The notes under the pieces are model-generated. The model was not told the origin of the DNA. It saw nothing but the letters and a program-made list of their open reading frames with translations, and did not search any database. From NCBI GenBank assembly GCA_051530055.1, contig CM121341.1:2666001-2730000 (forward strand): a DNA stretch of 64,000 bases. The letters are read 5' to 3'. Positions 18,961 to 29,654 of this stretch are shown here, one piece after another (the first letter of the stretch is position 1; each line of letters starts with the position of its first letter). A program made the position numbers and the translations under genes. Source of the DNA: Neoechinorhynchus agilis. Lineage: Eukaryota; Acanthocephala.

Positions 18961-20198
18961 ATCAGTCTACTTTGAAACTTTATCCAGCTTTTAGATGGAA
19001 TTCGTATGGATGAGGTCGCCTAAGCCGAACGTCGGCTTCTTTGGTAACTCCTGATCTGGTCTGCGGAGGGAAAACCCCTGGCTTTCAGATGCCTAACAAA
19101 GAAGCTTCCTTTAATGAAAAGACCAACTCCAGCCTTTTATAATGCTGCAACGATGGCTCAGACAACTCTGAAACTATAAAAGTACCAGCAACCTGACAAT
19201 GTACTCTGGCGTCCATCAAAGTTGCAAGGAGCGCTCCCGAAGATTAATTGGACTACATCGAGGCGTAAACTTTTTGAGATTTATACAACGAAGTTGAAGA
19301 GTCAAAATCTATAAAGTTTGCACCAAAAAATGACGATCGACGTTAATAAATTATAAGCGCGTTTCTTTCGTTTTTTCATGGTTTTTCGCTTTCAGCGTCG
19401 AAACGACGGCGCACGTTGTTTCGGAATTTTGGAGATGCGTCTTCGTGCTCTTCTCGTGAATGATTTCAAACGAGCTCGGGCGAATCGATTTCTCAAGCTA
19501 AGGATGTAAGTAAATTCCTAAAAGTTCAATTGGATTTTCACTAACGTTTTGACGATTCTCCTTAACTGAGCGGATATTAACGCTTAATATTTTTAATTTT
19601 ATAATTTTTCAGAATTACGATACTTTATGAACGAGAAGTCCTTTTGACATTGCAATCGTGGACCATTTGGACTTTGGCTTATAATAGCAGACTTTTTCTT
19701 GTTGTAATGAATCTCAACTGTAATTTCGGTTACTATCGCAGCGCTTAGTTGCTCCAAATTTTAATCCTAAATCAACCTTAAGTTACACATTAAACCTTGG
19801 ATCAAGTGTTGATAGCCAAACTTCAGCACCCGCCGATCCAAGTTGATTCAACTGCCGGCGATTTATAAATCCCGCACCTCGAAGACCGGAAAATAATCGT
19901 TGCTCATCGCTAAGATACTGATCAAGGCGGGACATTCAAACGTAACTGAATTCCCTTGAAGGCTTTCCAATGCAACAGCAGTATCTTTCAATATTCCCCA
20001 TGGTATCAACAAACTTTGCAGCGTTCGTCTTTATTATACAGACCAATTGAAACTGGTCCCTTATTTGCGGGAACTTGAAACCCCAAATGTGCCCAAAATG
20101 TTAAATCCAAGAAATTTAACATCCATTTCCCTTAATTAAATCCATTTTAGCATTCAAGGATTTCCTTCCTTGTTATTGAATTTTTCTTCCAACTGCCA
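18961..20198 (+). repeat. Dispersed repeat family A, longest copy
   Basis: 19,249-20,080 is nearly identical to 43,984-44,816. 18,961-19,400 matches 59,200-59,620, and parts match 37,780-38,400. The stretch at about 19,840-19,940 has a short conserved open segment on the minus strand (LSDEQRLFSGLRGAGFINR) also seen at 38,231-38,413. I do not recognise the family. Bases 20,081-20,198 continue the match to 44,975-45,088. An extra 160 bases present at 44,817-44,974 are missing here. Confidence 0.8.
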
Positions 20199-21702
20199 TT
20201 TTTTCTAAACACAACGCGAAGAGGAACGGAGATAAGGGGTCGCCCTGCTTTACACCACGCCCGAATTTCATTGGTAGCTGGATTGTGGTATAACCCTCTT
20301 TAAGTGAATTTCTTACAATACGATGGAGGTAAGCCGGACAACATTTTGAAGCCAGGGCCTTACTTACGGCGCTGTGCGCTACCGAGTCAAATGCTGCTCT
20401 AATGTAGAGTACTGCAATTGCCAATGGCTTACGCTGGATTCTTTTCGTCCTGACTATTGCTCTAAGGGTCATAATGTTAGCTTGGCACGCGGAGCGGCTG
20501 AACGCCGTCTGACCCTCATCTAGAGGGCAGGCGCTCCTCAACCTTCCAAGTAACACACGGCTAAGAATCCTAGATAGGACTGACGAGACACTGATAGGTC
20601 GCCAATTACGAATATCCTTTTAGCCCAAGCTCACTCTTGCCATTCTTTTGTAGAAGAATAGTCTTCGATCCACTCCATTGAGTCGGCAGTCGACCTACCT
20701 GAATACAGGCGTTTAGAAGGATGCAGAGAAATATCATTTTTGGATCGAAAGCTCTAAGTTCTCTGATAGTTACCCGATCGGAACCCGACGCGGTTCCTGC
20801 TTTCATCGTGTTGACACACTTCTCAATCTCCTCGACGCTTACGGCGTTCCACAGAACATTTTTGCAGTCGTGCACGTCCGCAGCTTCATGCTCGTCTGGT
20901 TTCTCAAAAAGACCCCTAAAATAACTCTCCAGTTCCACTCTAGGGATATTACACGAGGCGTTGTTAGTACCATTCAATAGCTCCGATGCTAAACGGGAGG
21001 TGTTAGCAAAGTAGAGAGCGCGATTTCGATTAGCCTTCAACTTATTGCTTTGAAACCGGTTCAGCCCCCTCATTCTAGTACAAGGGTAGATCCCGGAGCT
21101 GTCTAACCACAAATTTCGGGATTGTCGGGAGCAGACTCTTGACCTTATTCTATACTTACTTTCCCCATTATACGCTGACACATTTTTAGCTCTGCATTGA
21201 CGAAAATGTGTACCAACGCTTCCCGGAGTAGTATGCCGAAAACTATTGCAAGTTTGACAGACCCATGAAACCGGACACCGTGAATGACTGTCGCGCATAT
21301 GGTCAAGAAATACCCAGTGCTTCGTCCTGCCTACAGCTATAAATAAGCATAGTGGACAAGAAAGGGGCATGTCCGCCGCTAACGGATACGGCACATCTAC
21401 CTGTAGAAAATTATCACCTGCGGAAGAACGTTCGACCATAAGAGGTTCACTCATAAAAGGAAACCGAATTGCAACTGAATAACCTTTTTGCGATAAAAGG
21501 TACTAACACGCGTAAAATAGCACTTTACAGCAACTGCAAAGTTCCAAAAAATTAAAAAGTTAAAAAACTTTTTCTTTGACGTAACCTAAAATTCGGCAGA
21601 CGCCGGCAAAAAACTGCATCCTGATAAAAGATGGAGCAAATCTCACCGGGAGTTTAAAAAACGTGTTCAGAGGTATCAAAAACCTCAATGAGCGACTTTT
21701 TC
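20173..21702 (-). mobile_element. R2-like LINE fragment (zinc fingers plus N-terminal half of RT)
   Basis: Minus-strand frame 21,454-20,606 opens with an ATG. It has a C2H2 finger (CPLC ... HMRDSH), a second CCHC-type finger (CQTC ... HFRQC), then the R2-type linker and the first RT motif. After one frame change near 20,610 it continues as 20,556-20,173 with DEGQTAFSRSA, LYIRAAFDSV and VKQGDPLSPFLFAL, then ends before the YADD box. The C-terminal RT half and endonuclease are missing. The 5' side abuts 28S-like rDNA. The corresponding place in the copy at 45.09 kb has no such coding insert. Confidence 0.75.
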
Positions 21703-21808
21703 AATGATAATGTTTTTCCCGTACAACACCTTCGCTATCCAATTTCGAACGGCTTTCCAACGTCACTAGTGAACTCTTCACTGATATATGATAACCTGAG
21801 TATCGGTT
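21703..21808 (-). repeat. 106-bp block shared with 45,097-45,202
   Basis: Ungapped match with about ten substitutions to 45,097-45,202. Here it continues rightwards into 28S-like sequence, so it may be part of 28S or of the 5' end of the R2-like element. At both loci its left neighbour is repeat family A, here separated by the LINE fragment. Confidence 0.7.
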
Positions 21809-22560
21809 AACTACTTCCAGCAAATCTGCTCGGTGAACTGTGTTTTTGAGTTTCCGGTGATGAGCGTGCGGAGTGAATGAACAATCGCCTCTGCGCCGCA
21901 ATTGAGTTATTTTTCGACGCATCTTTGTGTGCCTTCGCGAAAAAGTAAGGTGGGAACTTTCCCTCACGGTACTTCTTCGCTATCGGCACCGCCGCCATAT
22001 TTAGTTTTGTATGGAGTTTACCACACATATTTGAATTGCAATCTCAAACACTTCGACTCACAAATCAGTTCTAGGGAACAGTAGTCAAGGCGTAGCAAAT
22101 ACGGGACTATCACCCTCTTCGGCCAAAGCCGTATTCAACCTGGACTTATTACCACGCAACTGAACCCACAAACTGATCGTATCAGCATCTGTCGATAAGT
22201 CACATCCATAGAATTAGTTCAAACACCGCCGCCACGAACCTGCTGGTTTTTCCGCGACAAGACAGGAAGTTTTGCCTTCAGCGGATTCTCCCATCCGAAC
22301 TGAGAACGTGACTTTCATGCCAATTCTGCCAATAAAAGTATGATGCAACAACGTGTACTCTCCTCATCTTACACAACTCATCATCATCTACTCGAAAGTA
22401 GAACGCACGATCAATATTTAACCGACTCAAATACCTTCACAATTATTGAACCCTTTCACCGTCAACAGTATTGATTCACGTGTTGCATAACTATATTAGC
22501 AGTGGCATCTCTGCAATAATTTTTCTCGTTTACCTTATCTTAGTTTCCTGCGCGTCACCC
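21809..22560 (-). rRNA. 28S rRNA, 5' part only
   Basis: The minus strand shows 28S core blocks: GAGGGTGATAGTCCCGTA (about 22,120), TAGAACTGATTTGTGAGTCG (about 22,065), GTGGTAAACTCCAT (about 22,015) and CGATAGCGAAGAAGTACCG followed by TGAGGGAAAGTT (about 21,980-21,955). Beyond that, the usual next block is not recognisable and the gene does not continue past about 21,700. The 5' boundary with ITS2 is uncertain. About 3 kb of 28S is absent, so this unit cannot yield a ribosome subunit. Confidence 0.75.
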
Positions 22561-22659
22561 AGAGGCAAACGCAGTAACCGTAAAGTCAATGGCAACGATC
22601 AGAAGATCAATTTCGCCATATTCATCACACTTCATTAAGCCTGAAAATACCAGAAACGT

Positions 22660-22822
22660 TACTCAGTCGGATGTGGCTGCGAATATTGTATTCACAGTCG
22701 CCATTTGCGTTCGAACATTTTCCGTTCCAGGAGATCTGCATTTCGCGGAACTTATCGCACTTTGCGGCGTTCTTCATCGAACGACGGTCCAAGTGATCCA
22801 CCGCACACTGAGTGTATTTATA
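22660..22822 (-). rRNA. 5.8S rRNA
   Basis: The minus strand has GCGGTGGATCACTTGG, TTCGATGAAGAACGCCGC, GTGCGATAAGTT and TTCGAACGCAAATGGC in the correct order and spacing for a 5.8S of about 155-160 bases. It lies between 18S and 28S in the standard order. Ends are approximate. Confidence 0.85.
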
Positions 22823-23149
22823 TATATTAACATCATGCCTTCGAACGTGCGCATCTTGTGCACACGTACGCGACCACACCATCATGACCTTGAAGGCAAA
22901 GACGGCGATGATGATGACCACCACATCAACTGTTCATGTCACGTCAGATCCCACTACGTGACATAGTCAGAACAGACATTGCAACGCCGTATTCATCCAT
23001 GTTGTTGTGTCGCGACATAGCCACCAATGTTCTTTCAATTTAATCAAGAGTTCACGATACCGACACCACCACCACGCTCCTCTTCTAAAGAAACGTGGCA
23101 CGCGTGTTATGTGTGTGGCAACACTTTTGAAGGTGCTACCTATCTCTCT
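22823..23149 (-). other. ITS1
   Basis: About 330 bases between the 18S 3' end and 5.8S, with no coding content. It includes CAT/GTG-rich simple stretches. Confidence 0.75.
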
Positions 23150-23150
23150 G

Positions 23151-23206
<56 letters not shown>

Positions 23207-23292
23207 AATGGTTAAGTTCGGTAAACTTTTAGATTTCGCAGTGGCACTTGTGGCACCATGCAATCTATCCGAAAACCTCACTAAACCATTCG

Positions 23293-23336
<44 letters not shown>

Positions 23337-25018
23337 GTCAACGCGAAATAATGATTCACGCTTACTAGGAATTCCTCTTTCACGAAGAATAATTACAATC
23401 TCCGATCCCAATCGTGAAGGCCATTTATGATTCCCTGTTCCTTTCGAAACAGGAATGCCTTTTGAAGCCTCCATTGTAGCGCGCGTGCCGCCCCGAACAT
23501 CTAAGGGCATCACAGACCTGTTATTGCTCAACTTCGAGTGCCTCACGACACTTGTCCCTCTAAGAAGTGTCGACGGCGCGGCCACCGAAGAACAAGAAGT
23601 CGATATGAAGGGCCGTTTCACAACAATTAATAGGCTAGAGTCCCGTTCGTTATCGGAATAACCCAGACAAATCACTCCACCAACTACAAACGGCCATGCA
23701 CCACCACCCACCGAATCAAGAAAGAGCTGTCAATACCTGTCAATCCTCACGGTGTTCGGACCGAGTAAGTTTTCGTGCGTTGAGTCAAATTGAGCCGCAG
23801 GCTCCACTTCTGGTGTGCCCCTCCGTCAATTCCTTTAAGTTTCGATTTTGCAACCATACTCCCCCCGGAACCCAATAACTTTGGTTTCCCGCGGGGTGCC
23901 TGGCGATGCTTTGTTGTTGCAAGCGCCAGATGCCCAGTTGGCATAGTTTATAGTTAGAACTAGGACGGTATCTAATCGTCTTCGAAACTCTAACTTTCGT
24001 TCTTGATTAATGAAAACATTCTTGGCAAATGCTTTCGCAGTTGTACGTCCTGCGGTGATCATCGAATTTCACCTCTAACACCACAATACGAATGCCCACG
24101 TTTATCCCTATCAATCATTACCTCGGCTTCCGGAAACCAACGAAACAGAACCAAGGTCCTATCTCATTATTCCATGCAACAGTATTCAAGCAAGTCGCTT
24201 GCGTTAAGCACGCTAATTTTCTCAAAGTAGTTAATCGCCTTCCCTTTAAAGTGCGCCTCCCAAACTTAATTGGGTCTTCGACGACGCAGGAGCAGCGAAA
24301 TTAAAGAAGTGAATCTGGTGCAATGCTATACACGTCATTTTGTGACATGACAGCGCACAGTTCATCTCCTGACTCCCAACTACGAGCTTTTTAACCGCAG
24401 CAAATTTAACATACGCTATTCGAGCTGGAATTACCGCGGCTGCTGGCACCAGAACTTGCCCTCCAATCGATCCTCGATAAAGGATTTTGATTGTTCTCAT
24501 TCCAATTGCCGAATCCGAAGATTACGGCATCATTATTTTTCGTCACTACCTCCCCAATCTGGGATTGGGTAATTTGCGCGCCTGCTGCCTTCCTTGGATG
24601 TGACAGCCGTTTCTCATGCTCTCTCTCCGGAATCGAACCCTGATTCCCCGTTACCCGTTACGACCATTGTAGTCGTATAAACTACCAACGATAGTTGATA
24701 GGGAAGACACTTGAAAGACACGTCGCCTGCCTAATAAGGCAATGCAATCAGCATACTTTACCCAGAGTCAGCACAATCTGACGCCCTAAGACGTCATTGG
24801 CTTTGATCTAATAAAAGCACTTCTCCGCAAGTCGAAGCTACGTGGCATGTATTAGCTCTAGATTTTCCACAGTTATCCATATCTGATTCGCATGATCCAA
24901 TAAACCATGACTTATTTAATGAGCCATTCGCGGTTTCAACCGTATAAAGTATGAACTTGCACATGCATGGCTTAATCTTTGAGACGAGCATATAATTACT
25001 GGCACGATCAACCAGATA
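23150..25018 (-). rRNA. 18S rRNA, full length
   Basis: About 1,870 bases on the minus strand. 5' end: CTGGTTGATCGTGCCAGTAA, then AAGATTAAGCCATGCATGTG. Middle: GTGCCAGCAGCCGCGGTAAT (about 24,440) and GGAATTGACGGAGGGGCAC (about 23,825). 3' end: GTACACACCGCCCGTCGC (about 23,310) and AACCTGCGGAAGGATCAT. All domains are present in order. Several normally constant positions differ (GATCGTGCC at the start, GCACGAAAACTTACTCGG near 23,780), so either the lineage is divergent or the copy is decaying. The AACACCGTGAGGATTGACAG block and the overall look favour nematodes. Confidence 0.93.
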
Positions 25019-25909
25019 TCAACCATTCATCACTAAACTTAAATCGCACTTGCTATTTTAGCAATAGTGCATCCGTGAACCAAATCGTGGTAACAAAAAC
25101 TAACGTGATTGCTACCGTCCACAATCTAGTGGAGGTCGAATAATAACAACCCCCACTGATACTTTCCCGACAATGCTTCAAGTTGTCGCGGATCTTATGT
25201 CCAACAACAACTAACTTGAATTTAATTTTGATTGTTAAAACCAATAATCATCAGCCAATAATTAACATCATCTTATGTGACGTAATTATTTCCAATATCA
25301 ACAAAGCTCCACCGAGAAATCAACCATTGGTTAATTTCAACTCTAATGTCAATACATCGTAGCACAATGGCTATTTCGTCTTAATTAGACGAGACAATTA
25401 AGCAAGCACCACATCACGGTTTACATTACCAAATATAATACTCAGCATAGCAAAAGCCAATGCAGGCATCGGCGAAACGACGGCAGACGGAGCAGCCATC
25501 TCATGTATACCCAGGTTTTGAACCCTGTTGCAAAAAACAGGTGATACAACGTTCGCAAAGGCACAGTTTCGGTATCGAACCGAAACACAAAATATCTCAG
25601 CTTCAACCAAGAAGGATATTCAACATCCGTTTACGCCATTTATATGAGTAAACAACAGTTCTAACTGACCCGTAGGTCAGATAATTTTCCACGATCACAT
25701 AACGCCATCAAGTGGCATTTCCGCCAATATTTACAGCCCAACCACCAGCTACTTAGAGTTCAACAACATCTAAGTAAGCATTCCGTAATCACATCAATCC
25801 AATAATGTGACCTATAAACCGCTAGCGCCAACTAACAGTTTTAACTGCCACCAATTTAAATCAATCACAAACACAATATCAATGAATTGATTGATAGATT
25901 GACATCGAT
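25019..25909 (-). other. rDNA external spacer upstream of 18S
   Basis: AT-rich unique-looking sequence directly before the 18S 5' end. It probably includes the external transcribed spacer. A weak early copy of the spacer-repeat phrase CCCAGGTTTTGAACC is at about 25,510. No RNA polymerase I promoter could be assigned. Confidence 0.5.
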
Positions 25910-26560
25910 ATGTTAATGCCACACGCTTCTCTGTCGCGCTCAGAGAGCTATCAATTAGGTCAACAACGTGAACCTATTTGCACCACAGGCTGCTCGGACC
26001 AGCTCATAGAGCTTTCAATTACGTCACACCATCATGAACCCTTTTTACCACATGCTTCTCTGTCGTTCTCAGAGAGCTATCAATTAGGTCAACAACATGA
26101 ACCTTTTTGCACCGCAGGCTGCTCGGACCAGCTCACAGACCTTTCAATTACGTCACAAATCATGAACCCTTTTTACCACATGCTTCTCTGTCGTTCTCAG
26201 AGAGCTATCAATTAGGTCAACAACATGAACCTTTTTGCACCGCACCTTTCTCGGACCAGCTCAGAGACCTTTCAATTACGTCACATAATCATGAACCCTT
26301 TTTACCACATGCTTCTCTGTCGTTCTCAGAGAGCTATCAATTAGGTCAACAACATGAACCTTTCTGCACCGCACGTTCCTCGGACCAGCTCACAGACCTT
26401 CAATTACGTCACATAACAGAACTTTTTACAACATGCTTCGTCGTCTTTCAGAGAGCTAACAATAACAACAGAACTTAAACGAACAATATCAAGTTCAAAT
26501 GTCACCAGAAACCTTTCAACAACATGCCTGTAGAGAGCTATCAATGACGTCACAGTCTAG
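25910..26560. repeat. Intergenic-spacer tandem repeats, about 130-bp unit
   Basis: Units starting near 25,921, 26,052, 26,179 and 26,310, with a decayed fifth near 26,432. They share GCTTCTCTGTCG, CAGAGAGCTATCAATTAGGT and TTTCAATTACGTCAC. The long open frames across them are by-products of the period and are not genes. Confidence 0.88.
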
Positions 26561-27870
26561 CACAACCTTGCATAGCCTGTCCTATGCTTTGCCTTGAGAG
26601 GGATCCCGATGGAGGGTCTCCCTCATGTATACCCAGGTTTTGAACCCCGTTCAACACATTTACATTGCTTACGTCATAAGACTAAGCATTTTCTCAATTT
26701 TGAATATTTTTCTTCCGTGTATATGTCAACATTCGACATTTTTGCCAACCTTGCTTACGTCACATACCTGACACCTCTTGCTTCTCTGCCGTTCTCAGAG
26801 AGCTATCAATTAGGTCAACAACATGAACCTTTTTATACCTCACGATTTGCCCAGTATAGAGCGTTCAATGATGTCACACCAGCATGAACCCTTTTTTACA
26901 CATGCTTCTCTGTCGCGCTCAGAGAGCTATCAATGACGTCACAGTCTAGCACAACCTTGCATAGCCTGTCCTATGCTTTGCCTTGAGAGGGATCCCGATG
27001 GAGGGTCTCCTCATGTATACCCAGGTTTTGAACCCCGTTCAACACATTTACATTGCTTACGTCATAAGACTAAGCATTTTCTCAATTTTGAATATTTTTC
27101 TTCCGTGTATATGTCAACATTCGACATTTTTGCCAACCTTGCTTACGTCACATACCTGACACCTCTTGCTTCTCTGCCGTTCTCAGAGAGCTATCAATTA
27201 GGTCAACAACATGAACCTTTTTGCACCGCACGTTTCTCGGCCCAGCTCATAGAGCGTTCAATTATGTCACACCAGCATGAACCCTTTTTTTATACCACAT
27301 GCTTCTCTGTCGCGCTCAGAGAGCTATCAATGACGTCACCGTCTAGCACAACCTTGCATAGCCTGTCCTATGCTTTGCCTTGAGAGGGATCCCGATGGAG
27401 GGTCTCCCTCATATATACCCAGGTTTTGAACCCCGTTCAACACATTTACATTGCTTACGTCATAAGACTAAGCATTTTCTCAATTTTGAATATTTTTCTT
27501 CCGTGTATATGTCAACATTCGACATTTTTGCCAACCTTGCTTACGTCACATACCTGACACCTCTTGCTTCTCTGCCGTTCTCAGAGAGCTATCAATTAGG
27601 TCAACAACATGAACCTTTTTATACCTCACGATTCTCGGCCCAGCTCATAGAGCGTTCAATTATGTCACACCAGCATGAACCCTTTTTTATACCACATGCT
27701 TCTCTGTCGCGCTCAGAGAGCTATCAATGACGTCACAGTCTAGCACAACCTTGCATAGCCTGTCCTATGCTTTGCCTTGAGAGGGATCCCGATGGAGGGT
27801 CTCCCTCATGTATACCCAGGTTTTGAACCCCGTTCAACACATTTACATTGCTTACGTCACGAGACTTTAA
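26555..27870. repeat. Intergenic-spacer tandem repeats, about 390-397-bp unit
   Basis: The phrase GTCTAGCACAACCTTGCATA begins units at 26,555, 26,944, 27,341 and 27,738 (the last partial). Each unit holds GGATCCCGATGGAGGGTCTC, CCCAGGTTTTGAACCCCG and one GCTTCTC...AGAGAGCTATCAATTAGG block of the shorter repeat family, so the larger unit grew out of the smaller one. Multiple CGTCA motifs recur. Probably rDNA enhancer or spacer repeats. Confidence 0.9.
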
Positions 27871-28213
27871 GTTTCACACCGGATATCCCCTATTATCACG
27901 TCATAGCACACATCATATGCTTCTCGACCGCGCCATCCTACTTCAAGGTTGTTGATCGGACCATCATAATCGTCACAGCATAAGAAGTTTCGTACTTTGA
28001 AGCATAGGCGTTGTCATTTCTGAAGCATTTTCTATCAAACCTGTGCACTATTGCGTTACTCAGGGGGATGTGGATGGGTGACGTGTGTATATAGCACACA
28101 AATACCCTGGTTAAAACGATAAGTCTCAATAGTTCGCAGTTTGGTGGCTACTCTACTATTTACGACACGTTTACCGAGAATTAAGTCGTCTGCAAATGAT
28201 TTAACGCACAAGG

Positions 28214-29531
28214 GTTGAATATCTTTTCTCAAAAATGATTGTACAAGGGATATCAAAATATTCATAGAATTAGGTTTAAAATAAAAATTATTAACAACGC
28301 GTCTCATTCGTATGAATTTCACAGATCATTTTCGGTTGAATATCTTTTCTCAAAAATGATTGTACAAGGGATATCAAAATATTCATAGAATTAGGTTTAA
28401 AATAAAAATTATTAACAACGCGTCTCATTCGTATGAATTTCACAGATCATTTTCGGTTGAATATCTTTTCTCAAAAATGATTGTACAAGGGATATCAAAA
28501 TATTCATAGAATTAGGTTTAAAATAAAAATTATTAACAACGCGTCTCATTCGTATGAATTTCACAGATCATTTTCGGTTGAATATCTTTTCTCAAAAATG
28601 ATTGTACAAGGGATATCAAAATATTCATAGAATTAGGTTTAAAATAAAAATTATTAACAACGCGTCTCATTCGTATGAATTTCACAGATCATTTTCGGTT
28701 GAATATCTTTTCTCAAAAATGATTGTACAAGGGATATCAAAATATTCATAGAATTAGGTTTAAAATAAAAATTATTAACAACGCGTCTCATTCGTATGAA
28801 TTTCACAGATCATTTTCGGTTGAATATCTTTTCTCAAAAATGATTGTACAAGGGATATCAAAATATTCATAGAATTAGGTTTAAAATAAAATTACCTCAT
28901 TCTTGAATCACACTTCGTAATACTTTCAAATGAAGGATATCAAAATATTCATTAGTTTAAAATAAAAATTATTAACAACGCGTCTCATTCGTATGAATTT
29001 CACAGATCATTTTCGGTTGAATATCTTTTCTCAAAAATGATTGTACAAGGGATATCAAAATATTCATAGAATTAGGTTTAAAATAAAAATTATTAACAAC
29101 GCGTCTCATTCGTATGAATTTCACAGATCATTTTCGGTTGAATATCTTTTCTCAAAAATGATTGTACAAGGGATATCAAAATATTCATAGAATTAGGTTT
29201 AAAATAAAAATTATTAACAACGCGTCTCATTCGTATGAATTTCACAGATCATTTTCGGTTGAATATCTTTTCTCAAAAATGATTGTACAAGGGATATCAA
29301 AATATTCATAGAATTAGGTTTAAAATAAAAATTATTAACAACGCGTCTCATTCGTATGAATTTCACAGATCATTTTCGGTTGAATATCTTTTCTCAAAAA
29401 TGATTGTACAAGGGATATCAAAATATTCATAGAATTAGGTTTAAAATAAAAATTATTAACAACGCGTCTCATTCGTATGAATTTCACAGATCATTTTCGG
29501 TTGAATATCTTTTCTCAAAAATGATTGTAAA
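28214..29531. repeat. 121-bp tandem satellite array
   Basis: About ten copies of a 121-bp AT-rich unit starting GTTGAATATC (28,214, 28,335, 28,456, 28,577, 28,698, 28,819, then 29,016, 29,137, 29,258, 29,379 and a partial at 29,500). Copies are almost identical. A degenerate patch at about 28,890-28,960 interrupts the array. No coding content. Confidence 0.95.
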
Positions 29532-29654
29532 CCACCGGAGTAGTTTTTACTATTTGATGGGTAGATTGGCTTAGTTAAAAACATTCATAAATAGGTAAGC
29601 CAAATGATGGAAGGGTCCCTGTTTCTTGTAAAAACCCTCCAAACAAATCATTAT

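Noticed and set aside
22589-25244. Many open frames of 60-125 codons across the rRNA region
   Set aside because: They lie inside 18S, 5.8S, ITS and flanking spacer, on both strands, and have no protein-like conservation.
26594-27983. Repeated open frames containing PMEGLPHVYPGFEPRSTHLH
   Set aside because: They repeat with the 390-bp spacer unit, so they are a by-product of the tandem repeat. No domain is present.
28214-29531. CRISPR-like array
   Set aside because: The repeats are head-to-tail copies with no unique spacers, in an animal genome; this is satellite DNA.
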